A stretch of DNA of 64,000 nt from DASQBT01 sp049578545. Its GTDB lineage: Bacteria; Pseudomonadota; Gammaproteobacteria; Burkholderiales; Thiobacillaceae. The stretch is taken from contig JBAUMF010000030.1 in NCBI GenBank assembly GCA_049578545.1, positions 1 through 64,000 of the forward strand, in the 5' to 3' direction. The position numbers were made by a program, and so were the translations under genes. How positions within the stretch are numbered: position 1 is the first letter of the stretch; the number at the start of each line of letters is the position of its first letter. The notes beneath the pieces were generated by a model, which had not been told where the DNA came from, did not search any database, and worked only from the letters and a program-made list of their open reading frames with translations. Shown here piece by piece: positions 1 through 7,524 of this stretch.

Positions 1-298
1 ACAAAAATCTCCACCGCCTCAACCACTCACTTCCAAGTCAGCCTGTACACCACTTTCGACCATAGCTCTCAAAGTAATCCATATCCAGTAGTACTTGCCA
101 GCTGATGATGGCGGTGCTTTTTTCCGGTCAAATTTCTCACTTGGCTATAACTTTTGGCATAGAGCCTGATGAAAGTATTTAAGGTAGTGTTGAGGCTTCA
201 TCAGCGCAGGCTTCACAGAATGCTGAGTGATTTTGAAAGGGTGTTTAAAACCTTTTGATTTAACAATACTTTCACTAGCTCCTTTTATGCTGTCCCTA
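1..298. other. Left edge, no firm gene
   Basis: No gene can be supported here. Frame 1 on the plus strand is open from the window edge to a TGA at 103-105, so the last 34 codons of an incoming gene are possible, but frame 2 is open almost as far. A weak GCCA/TGGC stem at 97-111 followed by six T residues (119-125) could be its terminator. The rest is AT-rich and leads to the sigma-54-type promoter at 299. The heptamer GGCTTCA occurs twice, at 193-199 and 208-214, roughly 90-100 bases upstream of that promoter, where an enhancer-binding activator would sit. That role is only a guess. Confidence 0.3.
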
Positions 299-314
299 TG
301 GCACGGAGTCTGCA
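299..314 (+). promoter_or_regulatory. Sigma-54 (RpoN) promoter of the 86-aa gene
   Basis: TGGCACG, four bases, then CTGCA. This matches the RpoN -24/-12 consensus (TGGCACG-N4-TTGCW) except for one base. The GG doublet (300-301) and GC doublet (312-313) are exactly ten bases apart. Transcription would start near 325, leaving a leader of about 20 bases with the AAGGAG ribosome site at 334-339. Confidence 0.75.
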
Positions 315-346
315 AGTAGAGAGACGTAGCCAAAAGGAGCGCAATC

Positions 347-607
347 ATGATGGAACTGAACAGCGGTAACAAAGTAGATATCACCCTTGAAGAAGATGAG
401 GGTGGAAAAGATCAGATCGTATTTTCCTTGGATGAAACCAGCCAGATAATAATGACGCCTCACCAGGCACGGGTGCTTGCAACCGAATTGATCATGGCAG
501 TGAACAGGGCTGAAGTGCGTGGCAACCTCAAGCGCAGCCATAATTTTTCCCGTAAGTCCGAGCCTTCCTCAAGCGGTAGCCTTTTTCAGCAGGCTTTCGC
601 CAAATAA
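347..607 (+). CDS. Small acidic/basic protein of unknown function, sigma-54 controlled
   Basis: An 86-residue protein that I do not recognise. The N-terminal half is acidic and beta-like (VDITLEEDEGG, QIVFSLDE). The middle is a helix (TPHQARVLATELIMAVNRAE) and the C-terminal tail is basic and serine-rich. There is no signal peptide, membrane segment or cysteine. The start at 347 is supported by AAGGAG seven bases upstream; a second ATG follows directly. The gene stands alone between a clear sigma-54 promoter and a hairpin-rich stretch with a terminator, so it appears to be a single-gene unit under an enhancer-dependent activator. Candidate regulons are nitrogen, motility or stress. Coding is well supported; function is open. 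Confidence 0.8.
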   Translation: MMELNSGNKVDITLEEDEGGKDQIVFSLDETSQIIMTPHQARVLATELIMAVNRAEVRGNLKRSHNFSRKSEPSSSGSLFQQAFAK

Positions 608-615
608 ATCTCGAG

Positions 616-742
616 CGCCCTGGCTTCGGGGCGAACAAAGGGGGTGACCCCACACCAACAACCTGCGCACTTGGCGCAGACTCGGCACCGTGTTAGGGTG
701 CGATCTAAGGCGCGGCCATGCTGCGCCGCTTTTGTTTTTTTT
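616..742 (+). ncRNA. Candidate structured RNA ending in a terminator
   Basis: Between two genes lie five hairpins in a row: CGCCC/GGGCG (616-633), GGGG-GTGA-CCCC with a GNRA-type loop (640-651), CTGCGC/GCGCAG (663-679), GCACC/GGTGC (685-701) and the terminator stem GGCGC/GCGCC (709-727) followed by a T-rich run. It could be a small RNA, a processed 3' end of the upstream sigma-54 transcript, or a leader of the thioredoxin-like gene. It matches no RNA family I know. Stems were paired by eye only. Confidence 0.35.
709..742 (+). terminator. Rho-independent terminator
   Basis: The stem GGCGC (709-713) / GCGCC (723-727), extended internally by a GC/GC pair, is followed by TTTTGTTTTTTTT. It lies downstream of the 86-aa gene and only about 15 bases before the thioredoxin-like gene, whose own ribosome site (GGAAGA, 745-750) follows immediately. 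Confidence 0.7.
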
Positions 743-755
743 CTGGAAGACACAA

Positions 756-1127
756 ATGGCGACCTTGGAACTCACGCAAACCAACTTTGAGCAAACCATC
801 AATGGCAACGATGTGGTGATTGTCGACTTCTGGGCGCCATGGTGTGGCCCGTGTCGGGCATTTGCACCGATTTACGAGGCAGCCTCGGAAAAACACTCCG
901 GGGTAGTGTTTGCCAAGGTGAATACGGAAGTGGAGCAACAGCTTGCCGCGTCGTTTAGCATCCGCTCCATTCCCACGCTCATGATCTTCCGCGAGCAAAT
1001 CATTCTTTTCTCCCAGCCTGGTTCGCTACCGGCGTCCGCCCTGGATGATATCGTCGGCAAGATCATGGAATTGGACATGGACTCGGTGCGCAGGGAGATT
1101 GCGGAGGAGCAGGCGAAGAACGCCTGA
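756..1127 (+). CDS. Thioredoxin-family protein
   Basis: A 123-residue cytoplasmic thioredoxin-fold protein, expected to reduce protein disulfides. The active site WCGPC lies near residues 27-31, inside the strand-loop VDFWAPWCGPC. The cis-proline loop SIPT follows near 73-76. The tail after residue 105 is a charged helix, slightly longer than classical TrxA. I chose ATG 756 because GGAAGA lies five bases upstream; an in-frame start at 690 would run through the terminator stem. The gene is convergent with hda, with a single base between stop codons. It may be a TrxA paralogue rather than the main thioredoxin. Confidence 0.88.
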   Translation: MATLELTQTNFEQTINGNDVVIVDFWAPWCGPCRAFAPIYEAASEKHSGVVFAKVNTEVEQQLAASFSIRSIPTLMIFREQIILFSQPGSLPASALDDIVGKIMELDMDSVRREIAEEQAKNA

Positions 1128-1128
1128 T

Positions 1129-1779
1129 CTACCGGTTGGGCAGGAGTGCCTTTAGCAGGGGCAGGCTTATCCGCCGCTGTTGTTCCAAGCTATAACGATC
1201 CAGAGCTTCCACGACTGCCAGCAGCTGGCGCAAATCCCTGGAATAGCGGGTCAGCAAGTAATCCGCAATGACCGGATCCAGTTGAAAGCCAAGCTGTTCG
1301 GCACGCCTGAGCAGCGCTTGGCGTTTGTCCTTGTCATTCAACGGGTGAATCTGGTAAATCAGGCCCCAGCTCAGGCGGGTGCGCAGATCGTCACGAAGAT
1401 GCGTCAACCCCGATGGCGCTTGCGAGCCGGTGGCCACCCAGACCTGCTTTTCCGCCTTGTTGCGGTTATAGCGATCAAACGCCACCAGCTGGTCTTCTGC
1501 TGACAACTTGTCCGCATTGTCAATCAGCAGTGCGCAGGGGCCATCCGGCCAGTCCGGCTGTTTTCCGTCAATGGCCGGCGCGCCCTCCAGGCACTCAGAC
1601 AGCACATTGATCATCAGGCTTTTCCCGCAACCGGCCGGCCCCCAAAGGTAGACCGGCTCCGCATCGCGACCTTCGCAGATCGAGCGCAACGTGGCCAGCA
1701 CCTCGGCATTGCGGCCGCCGACGATATCCCCCAGCCTGGCTGGCATGAGGGGTTGGATATTCAGGACGAGTTGTTGCAT
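1129..1779 (-). CDS. hda: DnaA regulatory inactivator Hda
   Basis: A 216-residue AAA+ protein related to DnaA domain III. In E. coli Hda binds the DNA polymerase sliding clamp and promotes hydrolysis of DnaA-ATP after initiation. A clamp-binding-like QLVLNI lies at residues 3-8. Walker A GPAGCGKS is at 47-54, a Walker B-like LLIDNAD near 90, and the arginine-containing LRTRLSWGL near 135. It has no DNA-binding domain IV, which separates it from DnaA. It is transcribed alone and ends one base from the convergent thioredoxin-like gene. Confidence 0.9.
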   Translation of the reverse strand: MQQLVLNIQPLMPARLGDIVGGRNAEVLATLRSICEGRDAEPVYLWGPAGCGKSLMINVLSECLEGAPAIDGKQPDWPDGPCALLIDNADKLSAEDQLVAFDRYNRNKAEKQVWVATGSQAPSGLTHLRDDLRTRLSWGLIYQIHPLNDKDKRQALLRRAEQLGFQLDPVIADYLLTRYSRDLRQLLAVVEALDRYSLEQQRRISLPLLKALLPNR

Positions 1780-1915
1780 GTGCGACCAAGATTATCCGAT
1801 AGATTACCGGCCTGCCGTGCGCACAACTCCAAAAGCGGCAATACTGCGGGCCTATTCCTCTGGATCTATTGACTTCGAGCGGCAGGAGTTCAGGCTGCGT
1901 CGTCAGCCAATATAG

Positions 1916-3256
1916 TTACAGAACGTACTTGGCCAAGTCCTCGTCACCGGCGATTTCTTGCAGACGGGCGTTCACGTAGGATGCATCGATCTTGATGGTT
2001 TGACCCTCGTGCTTTTCGGAGTCAAACGAGACATCTTCCAGAAGTTTTTCCATCACCGTATGCAGGCGGCGAGCACCGATATTTTCAGTGCGTTCGTTGA
2101 CATCGAAGGCAATCTCCGCCAACTGGCGTATACCGTCAGCCGTAAAGTCGAGTTTGACATTTTCGGTTTCCAGCAACGCCTGATACTGGCGCGTGAGGCA
2201 GGCATCGGTGGACGTCAGGATGCGTTCAAAATCTTCTACCAGCAGGCTTTTCAATTCAACCCGAATGGGGAAGCGCCCTTGCAATTCCGGTATCAGGTCG
2301 GATGGCTTGGAAAAATGAAACGCGCCGCTGGCAATGAACAGGATGTGGTCGGTCTTGACCATCCCATACTTGGTGGAAACCGTGGCGCCTTCTACCAGCG
2401 GAAGCAGGTCGCGCTGCACGCCCTGGCGGGATACATCGGCGCCATGGGTTTCTTGGCGGGCGGCGATCTTGTCGATCTCGTCAAGAAAAACAATGCCATT
2501 CTGTTCCACCGCTTTCAGAGCGGCGAGCTTGATGTCTTCCTCGTTCACCAGGTGTGCCGCTTCTTCTTCGACCAGCAGCTTCATCGCTTCGGCCACTTTC
2601 AGCTTGCGTGTTTGACGACGGCCGCTGCCCAGGCCCTGGAACATGGACTGGAGCTGTGAAGCCATGTCCTCCATGCCGGGCGGGGTCATGATCTGCATCG
2701 ACGCAGCGGGACTGGCAACTTCGATCTCGATTTCCTTGTCGTCGAAGCTGCCTTCGCGCAACATCTTGCGGAATTTCTGCCGGGTGGCGGAATCTTCCTG
2801 CTTTTGTGGCGAGCCATCAAAGCCGGTGTCCGCAGAGCGCGGAGGAGGCAACAGGGCATCGAGAATACGCTCCTCCGCATTGTCTTCGGCGCGCAGTTTG
2901 ACCTTTTCAGTCTCGCGTTCGCGCACCTGTTTGACCGCCGTTTCCATCAGGTCGCGGATAATGGAATCGACATCCTTGCCGACATAGCCCACCTCGGTGA
3001 ACTTGGTGGCTTCCACCTTGATGAACGGCGCATCGGCCAGGCGCGCCAGACGGCGGGCGATTTCAGTCTTGCCCACGCCGGTAGGGCCGATCAGCAGGAT
3101 ATTCTTGGGTGTTATTTCCTGACGCAGCGGTTCGGCCACTTTGGCACGACGCCAGCGCGAACGCAGGGCGACGGCCACGGCTTTTTTGGCGTCCTTCTGG
3201 CCGACGATGTGCTTGTCAAGTTCGGAAACGATTTCTTTGGGCGTGAGTTGAGTCAT
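1916..3256 (-). CDS. hslU: ATP-dependent protease ATPase subunit HslU
   Basis: A 446-residue AAA+ unfoldase (ClpY) that feeds proteins into the HslV peptidase. Walker A GPTGVGKT is at 57-64, the pore-loop sequence GYVGKD is near 91-96, and Walker B VFLDEID lies near 257. The intermediate domain is between about 110 and 230. The C-terminus ends in the LAKYVL-type tail that docks into HslV. Length is normal for the family. It sits 22 bases downstream of hslV in the usual hslVU order, so the two are co-transcribed. Confidence 0.97.
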   Translation of the reverse strand: MTQLTPKEIVSELDKHIVGQKDAKKAVAVALRSRWRRAKVAEPLRQEITPKNILLIGPTGVGKTEIARRLARLADAPFIKVEATKFTEVGYVGKDVDSIIRDLMETAVKQVRERETEKVKLRAEDNAEERILDALLPPPRSADTGFDGSPQKQEDSATRQKFRKMLREGSFDDKEIEIEVASPAASMQIMTPPGMEDMASQLQSMFQGLGSGRRQTRKLKVAEAMKLLVEEEAAHLVNEEDIKLAALKAVEQNGIVFLDEIDKIAARQETHGADVSRQGVQRDLLPLVEGATVSTKYGMVKTDHILFIASGAFHFSKPSDLIPELQGRFPIRVELKSLLVEDFERILTSTDACLTRQYQALLETENVKLDFTADGIRQLAEIAFDVNERTENIGARRLHTVMEKLLEDVSFDSEKHEGQTIKIDASYVNARLQEIAGDEDLAKYVL

Positions 3257-3278
3257 GAGGTGTGAGGCGTAATGTGCG

Positions 3279-3815
3279 TCAATCGAGGGTTTCGATGACG
3301 TGGTTCTGGTTGGTGTAGATGCAAATGTCTCCAGCGATGCTCAGGGATTTGGCGACAATGTCACGCGGGGCAAGCTCGGTGTTTTCATACAAGGCCTTGG
3401 CTGCTGCCTGTGCATAGGCGCCGCCAGAGCCAATAGCCGCGATGCCCAGTTCCGGTTCCAGCACATCGCCATTGCCGGTGAGGATGAGGGTCGCGGTTTT
3501 ATCCGCCACGGCGAGCATGGCTTCCAGCCGCCGCAAGATCCGGTCGGTGCGCCAGTCCTTGGCAAGTTCCACGGCAGCGCGTACCAGTTGGCCCTGATGC
3601 TTGTCCAACTTGGCCTCGAAACGCTCGAATAGTGTGAATGCGTCGGCGGTTCCTCCGGCAAAGCCCGCAATGACCTTGTCCTGATAAAGCCGACGGACCT
3701 TGCGCGCCGATGACTTGATGACGACATTGCCCAGGGTGACTTGACCATCGCCACCAAGAGCGACGACATCGCCGCGACGCACAGAGAGTATGGTGGTGCC
3801 GTGATATTGGTCCAT
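3279..3815 (-). CDS. hslV: ATP-dependent protease peptidase subunit HslV
   Basis: A 178-residue N-terminal-threonine peptidase (ClpQ) related to proteasome beta subunits. The start at ATG 3815 gives MDQYHG followed by TTILSVRR; as in other betaproteobacterial HslV, the short propeptide would be removed after the glycine to expose the catalytic threonine. A TTG start at 3845 would add ten residues and is less likely. GGDGQVT and the GSGGAYA segment are typical of the family. First gene of hslVU. Confidence 0.95.
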   Translation of the reverse strand: MDQYHGTTILSVRRGDVVALGGDGQVTLGNVVIKSSARKVRRLYQDKVIAGFAGGTADAFTLFERFEAKLDKHQGQLVRAAVELAKDWRTDRILRRLEAMLAVADKTATLILTGNGDVLEPELGIAAIGSGGAYAQAAAKALYENTELAPRDIVAKSLSIAGDICIYTNQNHVIETLD

Positions 3816-3964
3816 AGGGGGAGAATCTTGTTTTGAAAACAACAAATGAGGGCGCTCACGCGGTTTTCAAGGTTTGGCTTGACTGGCTTGCCACATTTCC
3901 ATGCAATGAGCGGGCTCAAAGCCTTTCATGACTTCCGGTCCAACCTTAGGCGTTCCGTAGCCTG

Positions 3965-5089
3965 TCAAATAAGGGGGGCAGGTCTTAATTCTGCCATGTG
4001 CTGAACGCCCATGGACCTGAGCAATTCATCGACCAGGCTGTTTTGGCCCTGCAGGACGATGGCCTTGCCACTGCCCAGAATATTCATCAGGGTGCTGATG
4101 AGGCCGCTGACGCTGGCGTAATCAATGCGCGTAACCGCGCTAAGATCAACCACGACCGGATTACGGGTTTGCGCAAAACTCGCCAGGTCTTTATAGGCCC
4201 GAGCTTGCTCGCCGCTGATGATGCCGGTCCATACACAGGCATCCTTGACCATGGCGGGGCGAGGCTTAGCTGCAGCGACTTCCTGTGCCACGGTGACGGT
4301 TTCCCAGGATGGCGGGGAAACTTCAAAGCGCACGGCATAGTTCACGGCCAGGTCTTCGAATTCTTCCTGCCTGCCTAACAATTGATAGATTGCCAGTAGC
4401 AATAACCAAGGTCCGGTCTCGTCCGTTTGTGCCTCAGTTTGCTCTTGCAGGGTTTTGATTATCCCCTTAATGCCGCTGATCTGAAGTTTGCGTTTGCCCC
4501 TCGTTGCCCGATTCAGGATACGGGAGATGCTCTCCGCGCCTGTGGGCTCGGTATGAATTGTCTGGGAAAAATCCAGGCGCAACGGCGCTGTCTGCCCGGC
4601 GAAAAAAACTTGTTCATCAAGCAGCTTGGCGGCAGATTGGTCGAGTATTTGGGGAAGGACGACCGCCGCCGTTTCAGGGTCGGCTTCTTCAGCAGTGTCA
4701 TTCTCCTGCCATACCGGCGGTGAGGCTTCGAATTTGACAGCGTAATCCATCGCCAATTGTTCGAATTCCTTGTTTCGTCCAGTAACACGGTAAAGGTCGA
4801 AAAGCATGGCCCAGGCGCGCTGCACTCTGCTATCCAGCAGCCCTTTCAATGTGGCTTCGGTCGCTTCAACCTGACCATTGGCATAAAGAATGGCCGCTTC
4901 GTCGGTAGCGGTATTTGAGGTTCCGCCGCCAACCTCTTCAACCACGATGGCGCTTTTAAGTGCATCGGGTGACAGGGCATCCAGACGGGTTGCGCCCTCG
5001 ACCGTTTTCGGCGCTTGAGCTGGGTCGGCTCGCCTTGGAGGAACTTCGGGCGATTGGTCCTTGCCTTTACGGAAAAATGGAATTGCCAC
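3965..5089 (-). CDS. Tandemly duplicated helical/STAS-domain protein
   Basis: A 374-residue cytoplasmic protein with two similar halves. Each half has a helical TPR-like segment ending in a near-identical block (EFEQLAMDYAVKFEASPP near 120; EFEDLAVNYAVRFEVSPP near 250), followed by a STAS/MlaB-like strand-helix domain. The second STAS domain (about 295-370; VVVDLSAVTRIDYASVSGL) looks canonical. The first (about 170-215; LRLDFSQTIHTEPTGAESI) is divergent. A proline- and charge-rich linker occupies residues 8-45. STAS domains act as anti-sigma antagonists or lipid-transport partners, but nothing here fixes the role. It is a monocistronic gene. Confidence 0.75.
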   Translation of the reverse strand: MAIPFFRKGKDQSPEVPPRRADPAQAPKTVEGATRLDALSPDALKSAIVVEEVGGGTSNTATDEAAILYANGQVEATEATLKGLLDSRVQRAWAMLFDLYRVTGRNKEFEQLAMDYAVKFEASPPVWQENDTAEEADPETAAVVLPQILDQSAAKLLDEQVFFAGQTAPLRLDFSQTIHTEPTGAESISRILNRATRGKRKLQISGIKGIIKTLQEQTEAQTDETGPWLLLLAIYQLLGRQEEFEDLAVNYAVRFEVSPPSWETVTVAQEVAAAKPRPAMVKDACVWTGIISGEQARAYKDLASFAQTRNPVVVDLSAVTRIDYASVSGLISTLMNILGSGKAIVLQGQNSLVDELLRSMGVQHMAELRPAPLI

Positions 5090-5573
5090 GTGGTTTTTCG
5101 GGTTTCATTGATCGTCTATAGGCCAATGTTAGCTTTGCAGGCCCTGGCCCACAAGCCATGCATAGCAACATAAATTTACTGCGCACCTTGATGGCTCCCC
5201 TCCAGGTCGCGGTCGCGCCCATAGGCGCAGCAGTCGGGCCCCTCTTGGCGTCGCGCGCCACGGGACGGACACCAGGCGACGCCAATGCGCCCTCTGCTTC
5301 CTGTCTCGGGGCCGCATCCCCGCAGGCGAGCCCCCCGCTCTGCACTGCGCAGTGGCCCCGGAATCCCTATGTACTTCTCTATACGCTCGGGTTTCTGCAA
5401 CCTGCGCACGGTGCCTTCAAACTCTTTGCCAGGATTCCTGCCGCTATGTGTGCTTTGTCCGACCTGGGTTATCGCTTGTCCACCAAATAGTATTAACGGC
5501 GAGGATGCTTTGACGCTTTATGCCGACTGCGGGCTGTTCTTCCGACCTTGCCCTCCCGCCCATTGTAATGCGC
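5090..5573. other. GC-rich, highly palindromic intergenic stretch
   Basis: 484 bases with no recognisable gene. An open frame on the plus strand (5158-5490, 110 codons) gives a low-complexity protein without a ribosome site, and other frames are open as well. The stretch holds two perfect 7-bp inverted repeats: GGCGTCG (5247-5253) with CGACGCC (5277-5283), and CGGGGCC (5307-5313) with GGCCCCG (5354-5360). ACTGCGCAGT is nested inside the second. This suggests a structured RNA or an extragenic repeat, not a protein gene. Confidence 0.4.
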
Positions 5574-6623
5574 TCACATTTCGCCACTTCGTGCCGAATC
5601 GATAAAGTCGTCAAGCACCTTGGCGACGAACGGGGGGTCCAGGTCACGGATGATGAAGACAAACCGGCTGCGATGGTCATCGTCCGGCCACGTATCCAGC
5701 GTCACTTCGGGATACAGCACACGCTGTACGCCATGGAGGACCAGGGGTTTGGCCTCGTCTTTCAAGTTTACAATCGCCTTGAATCGCAGGAGGTATTCGG
5801 AGCGGAACGAAACCAGCATGGCTAGGGCAGCTTGCAACCCGCAGCGGCTTACGGGTTCATCAATGATGACGCTGAAGGAATGAATCCGGCTGTCGTGACG
5901 GTCGGCCGGCGTCGCGGGTCTTGTTTGGCACGGCGCAGTTGCTTTGACCGGTTTGTAGCGGGCTTCATTCAGCCAGCGTTTTACGTCGGGCGATTTGGTT
6001 TCGGTGTTGTACAGGCCCAGATCAAGCAGAAGGAAGGGGTCAAGATTGCCATTGATAACGGGCATGATTTCTGCGGCGGGGTTGAGCACACGCAAGCGGG
6101 TTCCCAGCGAATCGACCCTGGCTTCAGACGCAAGGTCAGTTTTGGTCAGAAGCAAGCGGTCGGCCACAGCGACCTGCCTGACGGCCTCGAAATAGCTGTC
6201 CAGCTGCTGTTCTCCCAGCACAGCGTCGATTGTGGTGACTACGCCATCAAGCCGGAAACGGGCACGCACCCAGGGATCATTCAACAGAGCATCGAGAATT
6301 GGGGCCGGGTCAGCGATACCTGTGGTTTCGATGACTACCCGCTCAAAGGCAGGAATGTCTCCCTTGCTGCGCGCCATCCATAAATTTTTCAGGGTCGGGG
6401 ATAGGGAGCCCACAACGGTGCAGCAGATACAGCCGCCCGTTAGCAGTGCCATGGGACCTTCGGTCTTTTCCAGCAATTGATGATCCAGTCCCACCTCACC
6501 GAATTCATTCATGATAATGGCGGTACGGGGCAGTCGGCGTACCAGGGTGTTAAGCAGAGTAGTCTTGCCCGAGCCGAGGAAGCCGGTAAGCAGGGTGACG
6601 GGAATGGGTGGGGACGTTTCCAT
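5574..6623 (-). CDS. COG0523 (G3E) GTPase, CobW/ZNG1-like
   Basis: A 349-residue G3E-family GTPase; members act as metal chaperones or insertases for zinc or cobalt enzymes. GFLGSGKT (Walker A) is at 14-21, the metal-binding CxCC motif GGCICC at 63-68, the conserved VIETTGIADP near 91-100, and the base-recognition motif TKTD near 156. The C-terminal CobW_C domain (after about 245) contains few histidines. Start at ATG 6623 gives the usual N-terminus; the open frame extends to 6683. No Zur-box-like palindrome is visible upstream. It is divergent from the ppk2 remnant. Confidence 0.88.
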   Translation of the reverse strand: METSPPIPVTLLTGFLGSGKTTLLNTLVRRLPRTAIIMNEFGEVGLDHQLLEKTEGPMALLTGGCICCTVVGSLSPTLKNLWMARSKGDIPAFERVVIETTGIADPAPILDALLNDPWVRARFRLDGVVTTIDAVLGEQQLDSYFEAVRQVAVADRLLLTKTDLASEARVDSLGTRLRVLNPAAEIMPVINGNLDPFLLLDLGLYNTETKSPDVKRWLNEARYKPVKATAPCQTRPATPADRHDSRIHSFSVIIDEPVSRCGLQAALAMLVSFRSEYLLRFKAIVNLKDEAKPLVLHGVQRVLYPEVTLDTWPDDDHRSRFVFIIRDLDPPFVAKVLDDFIDSARSGEM

Positions 6624-6712
6624 AGCTCGAATTCTACCGGGCATGGCGTCCCGGTTACATTTGGGTGCGCGAACCATGATCATTTTGTACGTAAAAAATG
6701 TTGGGGGATCAG

Positions 6713-7524
6713 ATGGGCATTAGTAAATACAAGGTGAAGCCGGGTGCCAAGATCAGTCTGTCAAAGTGGGACCGGGGCGATCAACCTCTGGTGGGAAAAC
6801 GCAAGACCGATGCCAGGCGCAAACTCTTGACGCTGACCCAGGAACTGGATTTGCAGCAGGAATTGCTATTTGCAGAAGGCCGGCACAAATTACTTATCGT
6901 GCTGCAGGCCATGGACGCGGCAGGCAAGGATTCCACCATTCGTTACGTGTTCGAAGGTGCAGACCCCCTAAAGGGGTCGGTGTAACGGGTTTTCGTGCGC
7001 CCAAACCTGCAGAAGTGCCGCATGCTTATTTGTGGCGGCTTCACAACAAGGTGCCAGGCAAGAGCGAAACCCTGATTTTCAACCGCAGCCACTATGAGGA
7101 TGTGTTGGTTATACGAGTCAATGGCTGGATCGATCTGAAGAACTGCTGGACGCGTTACGCTCAAATCAACGCATTTGAAAAATGCTGGCGGACACCGGTA
7201 CCCCTATCTTGAAGTTTCTTCTGTATATCTCAAAAAAGACGAGCAAAAAAGGTCTGTTAGAGCGACGCGATGACCCGGCCAAGCAATGAAAATTCAGTCA
7301 GGCTAACCTGAAAAGCCGCGAGAAATGGGATGAATCGTATGAACGGTTATGAAGGCGTCTTGTCAGCCACCAGCACTGAATATGCGCCCTGGTATCGGGT
7401 TTCGGCCAATTCCCAGCTTCAGCGAAATTTGATCGCTGCCCAAGCGATAAACGATACCCTTGATTCCTTGAAACTGCGCTATCCGCAAGTGTCGCCGGAT
7501 ATAAGCAGGACAGTAATCACCTGA
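6713..7524 (+). pseudogene. ppk2: Polyphosphate kinase 2 (PPK2), inactivated
   Basis: A PPK2-family kinase gene is recognisable over its whole length but split into several frames. Frame A covers the N-terminus and Walker A (AMDAAGKDSTI) to a TAA at 6983. Frame B resumes near 6976 (VTGFRAPKPAEVPHAYLW, FNRSHYEDVLV) and reads RYAQINAFEK. Frame C then follows (LADTGTPIL, LLERRDDPAKQ). The final frame (7330-7524) carries the C-terminus STEYAPWYRVSAN. I infer a missing G in 6973-6976, a missing A in 7178-7182, compensating indels near 7235-7255, a Trp-to-TGA change at 7287-7289 and an extra T at 7347/7348. This is too many for one sequencing error. The remnant overlaps the convergent GGDEF-EAL gene by eight bases. 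Confidence 0.9.

Noticed and set aside
145..384. 79-codon minus-strand frame at the left edge
   Set aside because: It covers the sigma-54 promoter and the start of a better-supported gene on the other strand.
1958..2659. Long plus-strand open frame opposite hslU
   Set aside because: It lies entirely within a clear hslU gene; the high GC content opens the reverse frames.
5158..5490. 110-codon plus-strand frame in the palindromic block
   Set aside because: No ribosome site, low-complexity product and competing frames; the palindromes explain the open frame better.
6713..7524. Programmed frameshifting in ppk2
   Set aside because: Several separate indels and an in-frame TGA cannot be bridged by one recoding event.
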